Origin: JBBSIN01 sp038232055
GTDB taxonomy: Bacteria > Actinomycetota > Actinomycetes > JADGOV01
Length of the DNA: 25,068 nt
Direction of reading: 5' to 3'
Assembly (NCBI GenBank): GCA_038232055.1
Contig: JBBSIN010000034.1
Span: 1-25,068, forward strand
The notes under the pieces were generated by a model. The model had not been told where the DNA came from and made no database searches. It saw only the letters and a program-made list of their open reading frames with translations. Shown here piece by piece: positions 1 to 7,385 of the stretch; position 1 is the stretch's first letter; the number at the start of each line of letters is the position of its first letter. Both the position numbers and the translations under genes were made by a program.

Positions 1-639
1 GATCGCCGTGACCACGATGCGGGTGGCGCGCTCTCCCACCGTTACGACGCCGATGTCGCACATCCCGGCGTTGCCGGCGCGCGCGCGGGTGTATTCGAGG
101 AGACCGAGCGCCGCGCCGGCCGCGACGCACACCCCGGCCGGTGCGCCAAGGCGCCACAGCGCAATCAAGTAGACGGCGTCGGCGAGCCGGTCGACGAGGG
201 AGTCGAGCACGAATCCGAACCGGGTGGCTCGATCGGTCAGCACGGCGACGGTCCCGTCGAGGTTGTCGAGGAGTCCGGACCCGACGACAACGACCGTAGC
301 GAGCAGCGGCCACCGGCTACCCGCGTCCGCCAGTGGGACGACGGCCACACTCAGCAGCAGTCCCCACACCGTGAGGACGTCGGGTTGTACGCCGGCGCGG
401 GCCAGTGGCCGGGCCACCCGGTAGGCGAGGGTCAGCCAGGCGCCTACCACGCGGGCGGAGCGGGCGTCGTACCCGCCGTGCAGTACCGACCAGCGCTCGA
501 AGTAGCCGTCGCGGTCGGGAACCAGCGTGGACGGTGGTCGAGCGGTCACGGCGGTGAGCCCGAGCAGCAACACCGCGGCAACGCCCACCGCGACGCCGGC
601 CGTCCCGCCTGCCGTCCCGCCTGCCGCGCCGACCGCCAT
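1..639 (-). CDS. CDP-alcohol phosphatidyltransferase family protein (3' end outside window)
   Basis: Integral membrane enzyme of the family that transfers a phospho-alcohol from a CDP-activated donor to make phospholipids or similar products; the exact substrate cannot be told. 213 residues are visible and the C-terminus runs off the left edge. The signature reads D125, D128-G129, A132, G142, D146, D150, with the spacing of the family motif DGxxAR(8)Gx3Dx3D. The usual Arg after Ala is Val (V133). I chose the ATG at 639, which gives a hydrophobic segment at about residues 14-32. A GTG at 549 would give a protein 30 residues shorter and is the alternative. The gene lies downstream of metF on the same strand, separated by 232 bp rich in repeats. 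Confidence 0.8.
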   Translation of the reverse strand, partial: MAVGAAGGTAGGTAGVAVGVAAVLLLGLTAVTARPPSTLVPDRDGYFERWSVLHGGYDARSARVVGAWLTLAYRVARPLARAGVQPDVLTVWGLLLSVAVVPLADAGSRWPLLATVVVVGSGLLDNLDGTVAVLTDRATRFGFVLDSLVDRLADAVYLIALWRLGAPAGVCVAAGAALGLLEYTRARAGNAGMCDIGVVTVGERATRIVVTAI

Positions 640-707
640 GCGGCGGAGTATGCCGTCACCACGGCGTCAACGCTCGCCAGTACGTACACCCCGGCAGCCG
701 CGACCGG

Positions 708-791
708 CGATGATCTCCTTCGCTCGGTGTGTTGTTGCTGAAAGTGGGCCGCAGAGATCATCTGGCAACAACAGCGCGGGCGAAGGAGATC
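708..791 (-). repeat. Large imperfect inverted repeat between metF and the phosphatidyltransferase gene
   Basis: Seen directly: GATCTCCTTCGC at 712-723 is the exact complement of 780-791, and TGTTGTTGC at 730-738 has its inverse GCAACAACA at 765-773. The 6-nt stretches between the blocks are symmetric in length and mostly mismatched. The arms are 27 nt and the loop about 26 nt. The left arm can alternatively pair over 8 bp (710-717 with 754-761). There is no T-tract. It could be the metF terminator, a leader structure for the next gene, or a small decayed repeat element. Confidence 0.7.
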
Positions 792-795
792 GTTT

Positions 796-835
796 GGGGC
801 GGGGGCTGGGCTGGGGGGGCTGGGCTGGGGCGGGG
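796..835 (+). repeat. G-rich tract with a perfect 14-bp tandem duplication
   Basis: The plus strand carries repeated runs of 3-7 G with short loops. The unit GGGGGCTGGGCTGG occurs twice in tandem (801-814 and 815-828). The tract has the composition of a potential G-quadruplex on the plus strand, which is the template strand for the flanking leftward genes. It sits 36 bp downstream of the metF stop codon. Confidence 0.75.
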
Positions 836-871
836 TTGGATGAGGGGCAGGAGCCGCCGGACGGCGGTGAG

Positions 872-1774
872 TCAGCGCTCGCCGAGACCCAGTCGCTGGT
901 AGATCTCCCGAGTGGCCGTGGAGCGGTTCAACGTGTAGAAGTGAACGCCCGGCGCGCCGCCAGCCAGGAGCCGCTCGGTGAGGTCGGCCGCGACCTCCAC
1001 GCCGATCGCGCGCACCGCGGCCGGGTCCTCCTCGACATCGCAGAGCCGCTCCGCCAGCGTGGCCGGGAACGCAGCGCCGGACATCTGCGACATCCGGCGG
1101 ATCTGCGACACGTTGGTCACTGGCATCAGGCCCGGAACGATCGGTACGTCGCACCCGTGTCGGCTCGCGCGGTCGCGTAGGCGGAAGTAGTCGTCGGCAT
1201 CGAAGAAGAACTGCGTGATCGCGAAGTCCGCGCCGGCGGCCACCTTCCGGGCGAGGTAGCGGGCATCGGTCTCGAGGTCGGGCGCCTCCAGGTGGCCCTC
1301 CGGAAAGGCCGCGACGCCGACGCAGAAGTCACCGAGCTGCCGCAGCATGCCGACCAGCTCGTCGGCGTGCCGCAGCCCATGCGGATGAGGCTCCCACGGC
1401 GCCGCCAAGCCGCCCGGCGGGTCGCCGCGCAGGGCGAGCACATTGCGTACGCCGGCAGCGGCGTACGACCCGATGACGTGACGCAACTCGGCGCGGCTCG
1501 AGCCGACACAGGTCAGGTGCCCCAGCGGCGTGAGCGTCGTCTCCCCGGCGACCCGCTCGGTGACCCGGACCGTACGGTCGCGCGTGGAGCCACCAGCGCC
1601 GTAGGTCACCGACACGAACGACGGGTGGAGGGGCTCCAGCTCGCGGATCGCCTGCCACAGCGTCCGCTCACCCTCGTCGGTCTTGGGCGGGAAGAACTCG
1701 AAGGAGAACGAGCAGCCGCTCGCCAGCAGGTTGCGGATCGTCGGCACGCGACCTGGGAGCAGGCGGGGTGGCAT
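872..1774 (-). CDS. metF: 5,10-methylenetetrahydrofolate reductase
   Basis: Cytoplasmic flavoenzyme that reduces 5,10-methylene-THF to 5-methyl-THF, the methyl donor for methionine synthesis. The 300-residue length is normal for bacterial MetF. Family motifs are clear: FSFEFFPPK near residues 23-31 with the conserved Glu (E26), SVTYGAGGSTRDRT, LTPLGHLTC, NVLALRGDPPGG, and ITQFFFDADDYFRL. The ATG at 1774 is used; a GTG nine codons in is possible. It is divergent from crtE with about 110 bp between starts. TAGCCT stands 8 nt before the ATG, so the mRNA may have almost no leader. In M. tuberculosis metF (Rv2172c) is likewise divergent from a prenyl synthase gene. Confidence 0.95.
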   Translation of the reverse strand: MPPRLLPGRVPTIRNLLASGCSFSFEFFPPKTDEGERTLWQAIRELEPLHPSFVSVTYGAGGSTRDRTVRVTERVAGETTLTPLGHLTCVGSSRAELRHVIGSYAAAGVRNVLALRGDPPGGLAAPWEPHPHGLRHADELVGMLRQLGDFCVGVAAFPEGHLEAPDLETDARYLARKVAAGADFAITQFFFDADDYFRLRDRASRHGCDVPIVPGLMPVTNVSQIRRMSQMSGAAFPATLAERLCDVEEDPAAVRAIGVEVAADLTERLLAGGAPGVHFYTLNRSTATREIYQRLGLGER

Positions 1775-1782
1775 GTCAGCTG

Positions 1783-1788
1783 AGGCTA
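1783..1788 (-). promoter_or_regulatory. Probable -10 element of metF
   Basis: TAGCCT on the minus strand ends 8 nt before the metF ATG. This fits the TANNNT box and the spacing of near-leaderless actinobacterial promoters. No convincing -35 box was seen. Confidence 0.4.
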
Positions 1789-1843
1789 GTCGTACGGCGG
1801 ACAGAACCGGCGCGTCGACATCCGCGAACTCTGGGTAACGAGA

Positions 1844-1858
1844 TACTCGGTGCGAGTA
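1844..1858. promoter_or_regulatory. Palindrome in the metF/crtE intergenic region
   Basis: TACTCG-GTG-CGAGTA is a perfect 6-bp inverted repeat with a 3-bp spacer, 26 bp upstream of the crtE start codon. It overlaps GATACT (1842-1847), which could be a crtE -10 box. It is a candidate operator for carotenoid control; the protein that would bind it is unknown. Confidence 0.4.
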
Positions 1859-1884
1859 GCACCTCCCCCAGCCCCGGAGCGCCC

Positions 1885-2976
1885 GTGACCCGCCCCGACT
1901 CGCCGCTCGAGTTCCCCCTCGACGCCGCGGACCTGCGCTCCCGCGTGCACAAGGTGCTGAACGAGTTTCTCGCGGCCCAAGTCCCGACGCTCGACGCGAT
2001 CGGCGAGGAGCTCGGCGTATTGGGCGACGCCGTTGGCGACTTCCTGCTCGACCGCGGCAAGCGGCTACGGCCGGCGTTCTGCTACTGGGGCTGGCGCGGC
2101 GCCGGCGGACCGGACACCGAGGAGATCGTCAAGGCCGCCGCGTCGCTCGAGCTGCTGCAGGCCTGTGCGTTGGTGCACGACGACGTCATGGACGGCAGCG
2201 ACACCCGGCGGGGGCGGCCGTCGGTGCACCGCCGGTTCGCGTCGCTGCACCGCGCGAACGGCTGGCAGGGGGATCCCGAGACGTTCGGATCGTCGGCGGC
2301 GATCCTCGTCGGCAACCTCTGTCTCATCTGGGCCGACCAGCTGCTCGCGACGTGCGGCCTGCCGGCCGACGCGCTCGTCGCCTCGACCCCGGTGTACGAC
2401 GAGATGCGCGTCGAGCTGATGGCCGGGCAGTACCTCGACCTGCTCGAGCAAGCGCTCGGTGGCGGCTCGGTCGAGCGGGCGCTGCGGGTGGCCCGCTACA
2501 AGAGCGCGAAGTACACCATCGAGCGACCGTTGCACCTCGGGGCCACGCTGGCCGGTGCACCGCCGGCGGTGCTCGCGGCCTACACCGCCTTCGGCATCCC
2601 GCTCGGCGAGGCGTTCCAGCTCCGGGACGACGTGCTCGGCGTCTTCGGCGACCCCGAGGTCACCGGCAAGCCTGCCGGCGACGACCTCCGCGAGGGCAAG
2701 CGCACCGCATTGGTCGCTGCTGCACTCGACCGCGCCACACCGCACCAGCGCGCCGTCGTACGCCGGCACCTCGGCGACCCGCACCTCGACGGGGACGGTG
2801 TCGCCGCGCTGCGCGAGATGTTCGTCGAGACCGGTGCACTCGCCGACGTGGAAGGCCTCATCGAGCGGTTCACCGGTGACGCGCTGACCGCCGTTGGCGA
2901 GTCGGCGCCGATCACGGCCGACGCCCGATCGGTGCTGCGGTCACTGGCGACCGCCGCCACGGCCCGACACGACTAG
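1885..2976 (+). CDS. crtE: Polyprenyl (geranylgeranyl) diphosphate synthase
   Basis: Trans-prenyltransferase that condenses IPP with allylic diphosphates; the place next to crtI indicates geranylgeranyl diphosphate for carotenoids. 363 residues from the GTG at 1885, which has GGAG at 1876-1879, 5 nt upstream. The frame stays open upstream to 1768, but that extension overlaps the metF start and looks non-coding. Motifs: GKRLRPAF (58-65), first Asp-rich motif DDVMD (99-103) followed by RRGRP, and second motif QLRDDVLGVFGD (245-256) followed by TGKPAGDDLREGKRT. The position beside metF matches that of idsA2 (Rv2173) in M. tuberculosis, so a longer-chain or general prenyl role is possible. crtI begins 3 nt after the stop. 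Confidence 0.92.
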   Translation: MTRPDSPLEFPLDAADLRSRVHKVLNEFLAAQVPTLDAIGEELGVLGDAVGDFLLDRGKRLRPAFCYWGWRGAGGPDTEEIVKAAASLELLQACALVHDDVMDGSDTRRGRPSVHRRFASLHRANGWQGDPETFGSSAAILVGNLCLIWADQLLATCGLPADALVASTPVYDEMRVELMAGQYLDLLEQALGGGSVERALRVARYKSAKYTIERPLHLGATLAGAPPAVLAAYTAFGIPLGEAFQLRDDVLGVFGDPEVTGKPAGDDLREGKRTALVAAALDRATPHQRAVVRRHLGDPHLDGDGVAALREMFVETGALADVEGLIERFTGDALTAVGESAPITADARSVLRSLATAATARHD

Positions 2977-2979
2977 AGG

Positions 2980-4485
2980 GTGCGTACCGTCCGCGGTCGC
3001 ACCGACTCCGTCGTCGTCGTCGGCGCCGGACTCGGCGGGCTGTCCGCCGCGCTGCGTCTCGTCGGCGCCGGCCGCGAAGTCACCGTGGTGGAGCGGTCGA
3101 CCGTGCCCGGCGGGCGGGCCGGCGTGCTCGACGACCGCGGCTACCGATTCGACACCGGCCCGACGGTGCTCACCATGCCCGAGCTGGTCGCCGACGCGCT
3201 CGCCTGCGTCGGCGAACGTCTCGAAGACTGGCTCGACCTCGTCCCGCTCGACCCCCTCTACCGCGCGCACTACCCCGACGGGTCGACGCTGGACGTCCGC
3301 GCGTCACCCGAGGCGATGGCCGCCGAGGTGGAGCGCGTGTGCGGGGCTGCCGAGGCGGCCGGCTACCTGCGTTTCGTCGACGACGTCACGCGGCTCTACC
3401 GCCTGGAGATGACCCAGTTCATCGACCGCAACCTCGACTCACCGCTCGACCTGCTGCAGCCGGGGCTGGCCCGGCTGGTCGGCATGGGCGGCTTCCGGCG
3501 GCTCTCGACGAAGGTGGGGCAGTTCCTCCGCGACCCGCGCACCCAGCGCATCTTCTCCTTCCAGTCGATGTACGCCGGGCTCTCGCCGTACGACGCGCTC
3601 GCCATCTACGCGGTCATCGCCTACATGGACACCGTGGCGGGGGTGTCGTTCCCGCGCGGCGGCATGCAGGCACTGCCGCGGGCGCTCGCCGGTGCCGCCG
3701 AGAAGCACGGCGTGACCTTCCGTTACGGGTCGGCCGTCACGCGGGTGGAGGTCAGCGGCAGCCGGGCGACCGGGGTCCTGCTCGAGGACGGCGAGCGGAT
3801 CGCCGCCGACGCGGTCGTGCTCAACCCTGACCTTCCGGTCGCCTACCGGGAACTGCTCCCGCCGTCGCTCACCCCCGCCGCGGTGAAGCGGCTGCGCTAC
3901 TCGCCCTCGTGTTTCCTGCTGCTCGCCGGCTCGCGGGCGACGTACGCCAAGACGGCGCACCACAACATCCACTTCGGCCGCTCCTGGCGCGGCGTCTTTC
4001 GCGAGCTCATCGACGAGAAGCGGCTGATGACGGACCCCTCGCTGCTGGTGACGGTGCCCTCGCGCACCGATCCCGCACTGGCGCCGGCCGGGCGGTCGTC
4101 GTACTACGTGCTGGCGCCGACCCCCAACCTCGACGCACCGATCGACTGGGACGTCGTCGCAGCGCGTTACCGCGACGAGATCGTCGAGCGGCTGGAGCGG
4201 GTCGGTTACGTCGGCTTCGGCGAGTCGATCGAGGTCGAGCACGTGACGACGCCGGCCGACTGGCAGCGGCGCGGCATGGAGCGCGGAGCGCCGTTCGCGG
4301 CGTCGCACACCTTTGGACAGACCGGCCCGTTCCGACCGAGCAACATGGCGCCGGGCCTGGACAACGTCGTCTTCGCCGGCTCGGGCACGCAACCCGGCGT
4401 CGGCGTACCGATGGTGCTTCTCAGCGGCCGGCTCGCGGCCGAGCGCATCGTCGGCCCACAGCTGGGTCGGCACCGAGCCGGGTAA
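2980..4485 (+). CDS. crtI: Phytoene desaturase (lycopene-forming)
   Basis: FAD-dependent CrtI-type desaturase that introduces double bonds into phytoene to give lycopene. 501 residues, normal for CrtI. The N-terminus has a Rossmann FAD motif (VVVVGAGLGGLSAALRL, about residues 11-27), then VVERSTVPGGRAG and FDTGPTVLTMPEL. The C-terminus carries the family signature NVVFAGSGTQPGVGVPMVLLSG. The GTG at 2980 is 3 nt after the crtE stop, with GAGG almost adjoining, so translation is probably coupled to crtE. Related acyclic carotenoid desaturases and ketolases share these motifs, but the pairing with crtE and crtB favours phytoene desaturase. Confidence 0.93.
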   Translation: MRTVRGRTDSVVVVGAGLGGLSAALRLVGAGREVTVVERSTVPGGRAGVLDDRGYRFDTGPTVLTMPELVADALACVGERLEDWLDLVPLDPLYRAHYPDGSTLDVRASPEAMAAEVERVCGAAEAAGYLRFVDDVTRLYRLEMTQFIDRNLDSPLDLLQPGLARLVGMGGFRRLSTKVGQFLRDPRTQRIFSFQSMYAGLSPYDALAIYAVIAYMDTVAGVSFPRGGMQALPRALAGAAEKHGVTFRYGSAVTRVEVSGSRATGVLLEDGERIAADAVVLNPDLPVAYRELLPPSLTPAAVKRLRYSPSCFLLLAGSRATYAKTAHHNIHFGRSWRGVFRELIDEKRLMTDPSLLVTVPSRTDPALAPAGRSSYYVLAPTPNLDAPIDWDVVAARYRDEIVERLERVGYVGFGESIEVEHVTTPADWQRRGMERGAPFAASHTFGQTGPFRPSNMAPGLDNVVFAGSGTQPGVGVPMVLLSGRLAAERIVGPQLGRHRAG

Positions 4486-4532
4486 AGAATCCGGTAAAGC
4501 GCCCTTTATCAATGACGCTTCTCGGGTACTGT
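4481..4532 (+). promoter_or_regulatory. Possible promoter and repeats upstream of the LVIVD gene
   Basis: GGTAAAG occurs at 4481-4487 (overlapping the crtI stop) and 4493-4499, and is followed by its near-inverse CTTTATC (4504-4510). TTTATC (4505-4510) and TACTGT (4527-4532) are 16 nt apart and could be -35 and -10 boxes, giving a leader of about 30 nt. This would let the next gene be transcribed apart from crtEI. Confidence 0.3.
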
Positions 4533-4570
4533 CGCCCCAACCCATCGGCTCACCCCAGGAGCGCTCGAGT

Positions 4571-6121
4571 ATGCGCCGACCGTCAGTAGCCCTAGCCGCA
4601 GCCACCGCCGTCGCGTTCGCCGTCCTACCAGCCAGTGTTGCGTCGGCGCACGGTGTGCACAAGCACACGACCCCGCGGTCGGCGGCGATTCCGACCCCGG
4701 TCCTGACCAGCTCGAACGTGCACCTGCTGACCAACTTCCCCGACACGGTCATGATCTCGGGCGTGCACGCGAAGACCGGTAACTTCTTCTACTCCTCGAG
4801 CACCGACAGCATCTCGGTGTACGACACGAGCAACCCGGCGGCACCCAGGCTGCGCGGCGTGCTGTCCAACCTGGTCTTCGAGAACGAGGCGATGACCTAC
4901 GGCGAGAAGAGGGACGCCAGCGGCAAGCTGACCCGCTTCGTCCTCGTCGGCGTCGACATCTTCAACGTCTCGAGCGACCCGCAGCACGTGAACGTGGGCG
5001 GCGGCAAGCTGCTCATCATCGACGTCACCAACCCGGCCGACCCGTTCATCCGCAGTAGCACCCCGGACTCCGGGCCGGGCACCGTGACGACCAGCACGCA
5101 CACCGTCACCTGCAGCAACGTCGCCCGGTGCGAGTGGGCCTATACGGCCGGCACCGGAGGCGTGTTCTCGGTCGTCGACCTGCGCGACCTCGACAACCCG
5201 AGGCAAGCCAAGACCCTGAAGTCGCCGGCCAACGGCCCTGGCATCCGGTTCCGAACCGGCGCCGGTCACAAGTTCGACGTCGACGACGCGGGCTACGCGT
5301 TCCACACCGGCTCCGTGGGGGGCGCGCTCTTCGACACCCGCCAGCGGCAGGGCAACCCGCTCCTGATCAACGCGACCAACGCCAAGGGAAACCAGTCGCC
5401 GTACAACGACTTCATCCTGCACAACTCGCAGCGCCCGAACGCGAAACTGTTCAGGCCGAACACGGCGGCCAGCGTCTTCAAGGGCAACGTGCTGCTCATC
5501 ACCGAGGAGGACTACTTCAACGACGGTGAAGAGGTCGCCTGCGACAAGGCCGGCACCATCCAGACCTGGTACGTACCGACTCTGAAGAAGGCGGGGGTCA
5601 GCGCGACGACGCCGGGCACCGGCAACATCCGACCGCTCGACATCGCCAACATCCCGAACGAGAACCCGGTCGGCGGGCTCACCACCCCCGTCGGCGCGTT
5701 CTGCTCGGCGCACTGGTTCGACTTCCACCAGTCCGGCATCCTCGCGCAGGGCTACTACCAGCAGGGCCTGCGCTTCGTCGACGTCCGCGACCCGAACAAC
5801 ATCAAGCAGTACGGCTACTTCACCGGCGGCGCGTCCGAGGTCTGGGACGCCTACTGGGTGCCCAAGCGTGACGCCAACGGCGTGGCCACCGGAAAGATGA
5901 CGAACATCGTCTACACCGCCGACTTCGTCCGGGGCATCGACGTGCTCTGCGTCGACCTGCCCGGGCAGACCTGTCCGGCCTCCCTGCCGACGGCAGCGGC
6001 GGCTGCCACGTCTGCGCCGGCCCACCAGCGGCTGGTCGAGGGCAGCCTTCCGCTTGGGGCAGCCGGATTGCTCGCGGTGGGAGCTGCGGCACTGCTCCGG
6101 CGCCGTCGTAACAACGGCTGA
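4571..6121 (+). CDS. Secreted, C-terminally anchored LVIVD-repeat (beta-propeller-like) protein
   Basis: 516-residue exported protein of unknown function. The ATG at 4571 has AGGAG 9 nt upstream. Residues 1-26 form a signal peptide (Arg-Arg start, hydrophobic core, ASVASA cleavage site). The body carries LVIVD-type repeats, each a strand ending in Val/Ile-Asp followed by an Asn/Asp-Pro turn: SVYDTSNPAAP, LLIIDVTNPADP, FSVVDLRDLDNP, RFVDVRDPNN. Such repeats are expected to fold as a propeller outside the cell. Four Cys in the mature part could form disulphides. The C-terminus is a hydrophobic segment followed by RRRR, as in membrane- or wall-anchored proteins, but there is no clear LPxTG. It sits between crtI and crtB with its own possible promoter and a terminator, so a carotenoid role is only suggested by position. 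Confidence 0.85.
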   Translation: MRRPSVALAAATAVAFAVLPASVASAHGVHKHTTPRSAAIPTPVLTSSNVHLLTNFPDTVMISGVHAKTGNFFYSSSTDSISVYDTSNPAAPRLRGVLSNLVFENEAMTYGEKRDASGKLTRFVLVGVDIFNVSSDPQHVNVGGGKLLIIDVTNPADPFIRSSTPDSGPGTVTTSTHTVTCSNVARCEWAYTAGTGGVFSVVDLRDLDNPRQAKTLKSPANGPGIRFRTGAGHKFDVDDAGYAFHTGSVGGALFDTRQRQGNPLLINATNAKGNQSPYNDFILHNSQRPNAKLFRPNTAASVFKGNVLLITEEDYFNDGEEVACDKAGTIQTWYVPTLKKAGVSATTPGTGNIRPLDIANIPNENPVGGLTTPVGAFCSAHWFDFHQSGILAQGYYQQGLRFVDVRDPNNIKQYGYFTGGASEVWDAYWVPKRDANGVATGKMTNIVYTADFVRGIDVLCVDLPGQTCPASLPTAAAAATSAPAHQRLVEGSLPLGAAGLLAVGAAALLRRRRNNG

Positions 6122-6144
6122 GGGCACCAGCTCGCGTCACCTCA

Positions 6145-6192
6145 CCAAAGGGCCGGTCCAGGTCGCCGCAGGCGACCGGGCCGGCCCTTTGG
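6145..6192 (+). terminator. Strong hairpin terminator after the LVIVD gene
   Basis: CCAAAGGGCCGG (6145-6156) is perfectly complementary to 6181-6192, and inside it GGTCGCC pairs with GGCGACC around a GCA loop. No T-run follows, which is common for actinobacterial intrinsic terminators. It lies 24 nt after the LVIVD stop and ends 13 nt before the crtB ATG, so it should separate crtB from the genes upstream. Confidence 0.8.
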
Positions 6193-6205
6193 CACACTTC
6201 GGCAG

Positions 6206-7138
6206 ATGAGCGGCCGAGAGCTCGACGCGGCCGGGATCACCGATCCCGGGCTACGGGTGTCGTACGACGCCTGCCGGCGGCTCAACGCCGCGCACGGGCG
6301 GACGTACTACCTCGCGACGCTGCTGCTCCCGCCGTACAAGCGGCCGTACGTGCACGCGCTCTACGGGTTCGCGCGCTACGCCGACGAGATCGTCGACGAC
6401 CTCGACTCGGCGCTCGACCGGACCGAAAAGGCGGCCGCACTGCAGGAGTGGACTACCCGCTTCCTCCGCGGCGAGGGAGACGCGGCCACGCTTCCCGCCG
6501 TACACGACACCATCCGCCGATGGGGCATCCCGCTTCGCCACTTCGAGGCCTTTCTGGCCTCGATGCGAATGGACCTGACGGTGACCGAGTACGCCACCTA
6601 CGACGACCTGTTGGGCTACGTCCACGGGTCGGCAGCAGTGATCGGGCTGCAGATGGTGCCCATTCTCGAGCCGCTGAACGGCGCTGCCTACGCCTACGCC
6701 GAGGACCTCGGCATCGCGTTCCAGCTCGCGAACTTCCTCCGTGACGTCGGCGAAGACCTCAGGCGGGGCCGCATCTACCTGCCCATGGCGGACCTCGCGA
6801 TGTTCGGGGTGACCCGCGAGCACCTCGAAGCGGGCGTGGTCGACGGTCGCGTCCGGCGGCTGCTCGCCTTCGAGATCGCCCGCACCCGCGAACTCTTCCG
6901 CTCGGCCGAGCCCGGGATCCGGCTGCTGCATCCCACGAGCCGTGACTGCATCCGTACGGCGCTGCGCCTCTACGGCGGCATCCTGGACGCGGTCGAGCAG
7001 GCCGACTACCGGGTGCTCGACCGGCGGGTCGCCGTCGGGGCGGTCACCCGCGCCCGGGTGGCGCTTCCCGCGCTGGTCCGCTCGCGCCGCGCCCGAGCCG
7101 GCGCCCCCACCACACCCACCAGCACAGCGTCTGGGTGA
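6206..7138 (+). CDS. crtB: Phytoene synthase
   Basis: Condenses two geranylgeranyl diphosphates head-to-head to phytoene, the first committed C40 carotenoid step. 310 residues. Squalene/phytoene synthase motifs are present: YADEIVDD (58-65, first Asp-rich motif), YVHGSAAVIG (138-147), and AFQLANFLRDVGEDLRRGRI (171-190, second Asp-rich motif D180-D184) followed by YLP. The ATG at 6206 has no strong ribosome binding site; CACACT stands 8 nt upstream, so a near-leaderless transcript starting after the hairpin is possible. The last 95 bp overlap the 3' end of crtYd on the other strand. Residues after about 285 are Arg/Ala/Pro/Thr-rich and probably non-essential. Confidence 0.95.
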   Translation: MSGRELDAAGITDPGLRVSYDACRRLNAAHGRTYYLATLLLPPYKRPYVHALYGFARYADEIVDDLDSALDRTEKAAALQEWTTRFLRGEGDAATLPAVHDTIRRWGIPLRHFEAFLASMRMDLTVTEYATYDDLLGYVHGSAAVIGLQMVPILEPLNGAAYAYAEDLGIAFQLANFLRDVGEDLRRGRIYLPMADLAMFGVTREHLEAGVVDGRVRRLLAFEIARTRELFRSAEPGIRLLHPTSRDCIRTALRLYGGILDAVEQADYRVLDRRVAVGAVTRARVALPALVRSRRARAGAPTTPTSTASG

Positions 7139-7385
7139 CCAGCGCGAAACCGAAGAGCAGGTCCTCGACCGGCGCACAGGCGATGCGCAGACCGGTGATC
7201 GCGTCCGCGTCGTACACGACGATGTCGCGGCAGGTGAGCACCCCGTTCACGACGAGCTGGAAGAACAGCGTGATTGCGTACGCCGTCCAGAACGCCTTGC
7301 GTCGCAACAAAAAAGTTCGCAGCACGACGAGGTCGAGCGCGACCGTCACGGCAAGCCCGACGACCGCCGCGACGGTGTAGGTCAC
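7044..7385 (-). CDS. crtYd: Lycopene cyclase subunit CrtYd
   Basis: One of two small membrane subunits of the heterodimeric lycopene cyclase typical of Gram-positive actinobacteria; with CrtYc it closes the end rings of lycopene (beta or epsilon rings, not decidable here). 113 residues with three hydrophobic segments (about 4-22, 34-52 and 75-93). The PVEDLLFGF motif (72-80) is the family signature. The GTG at 7385 overlaps the crtYc stop (GTGA), implying translational coupling. The C-terminal 20 residues are Arg/Gly/Pro-rich and lie in the part that overlaps crtB antisense. Confidence 0.88.
   Translation of the reverse strand: MTYTVAAVVGLAVTVALDLVVLRTFLLRRKAFWTAYAITLFFQLVVNGVLTCRDIVVYDADAITGLRIACAPVEDLLFGFALVTQTLCWWVWWGRRLGRGASGPAREAPPGRG

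Noticed and set aside
1768..1884. N-terminal extension of the crtE product by 39 residues
   Set aside because: The extension overlaps the metF start and its promoter, is not prenyl-synthase-like, and the GTG at 1885 has a ribosome site.
3439..4752. Long minus-strand open frame (437 codons) opposite crtI
   Set aside because: Antisense to well-supported crtI; composition is Arg/Gly/His-rich with no motifs. A shadow of GC-biased third positions.
4625..6127. Long minus-strand open frame (500 codons) opposite the LVIVD gene
   Set aside because: Covers the same DNA as a protein with signal peptide, repeats and ribosome site; Arg/Val/Asp-rich shadow without motifs.
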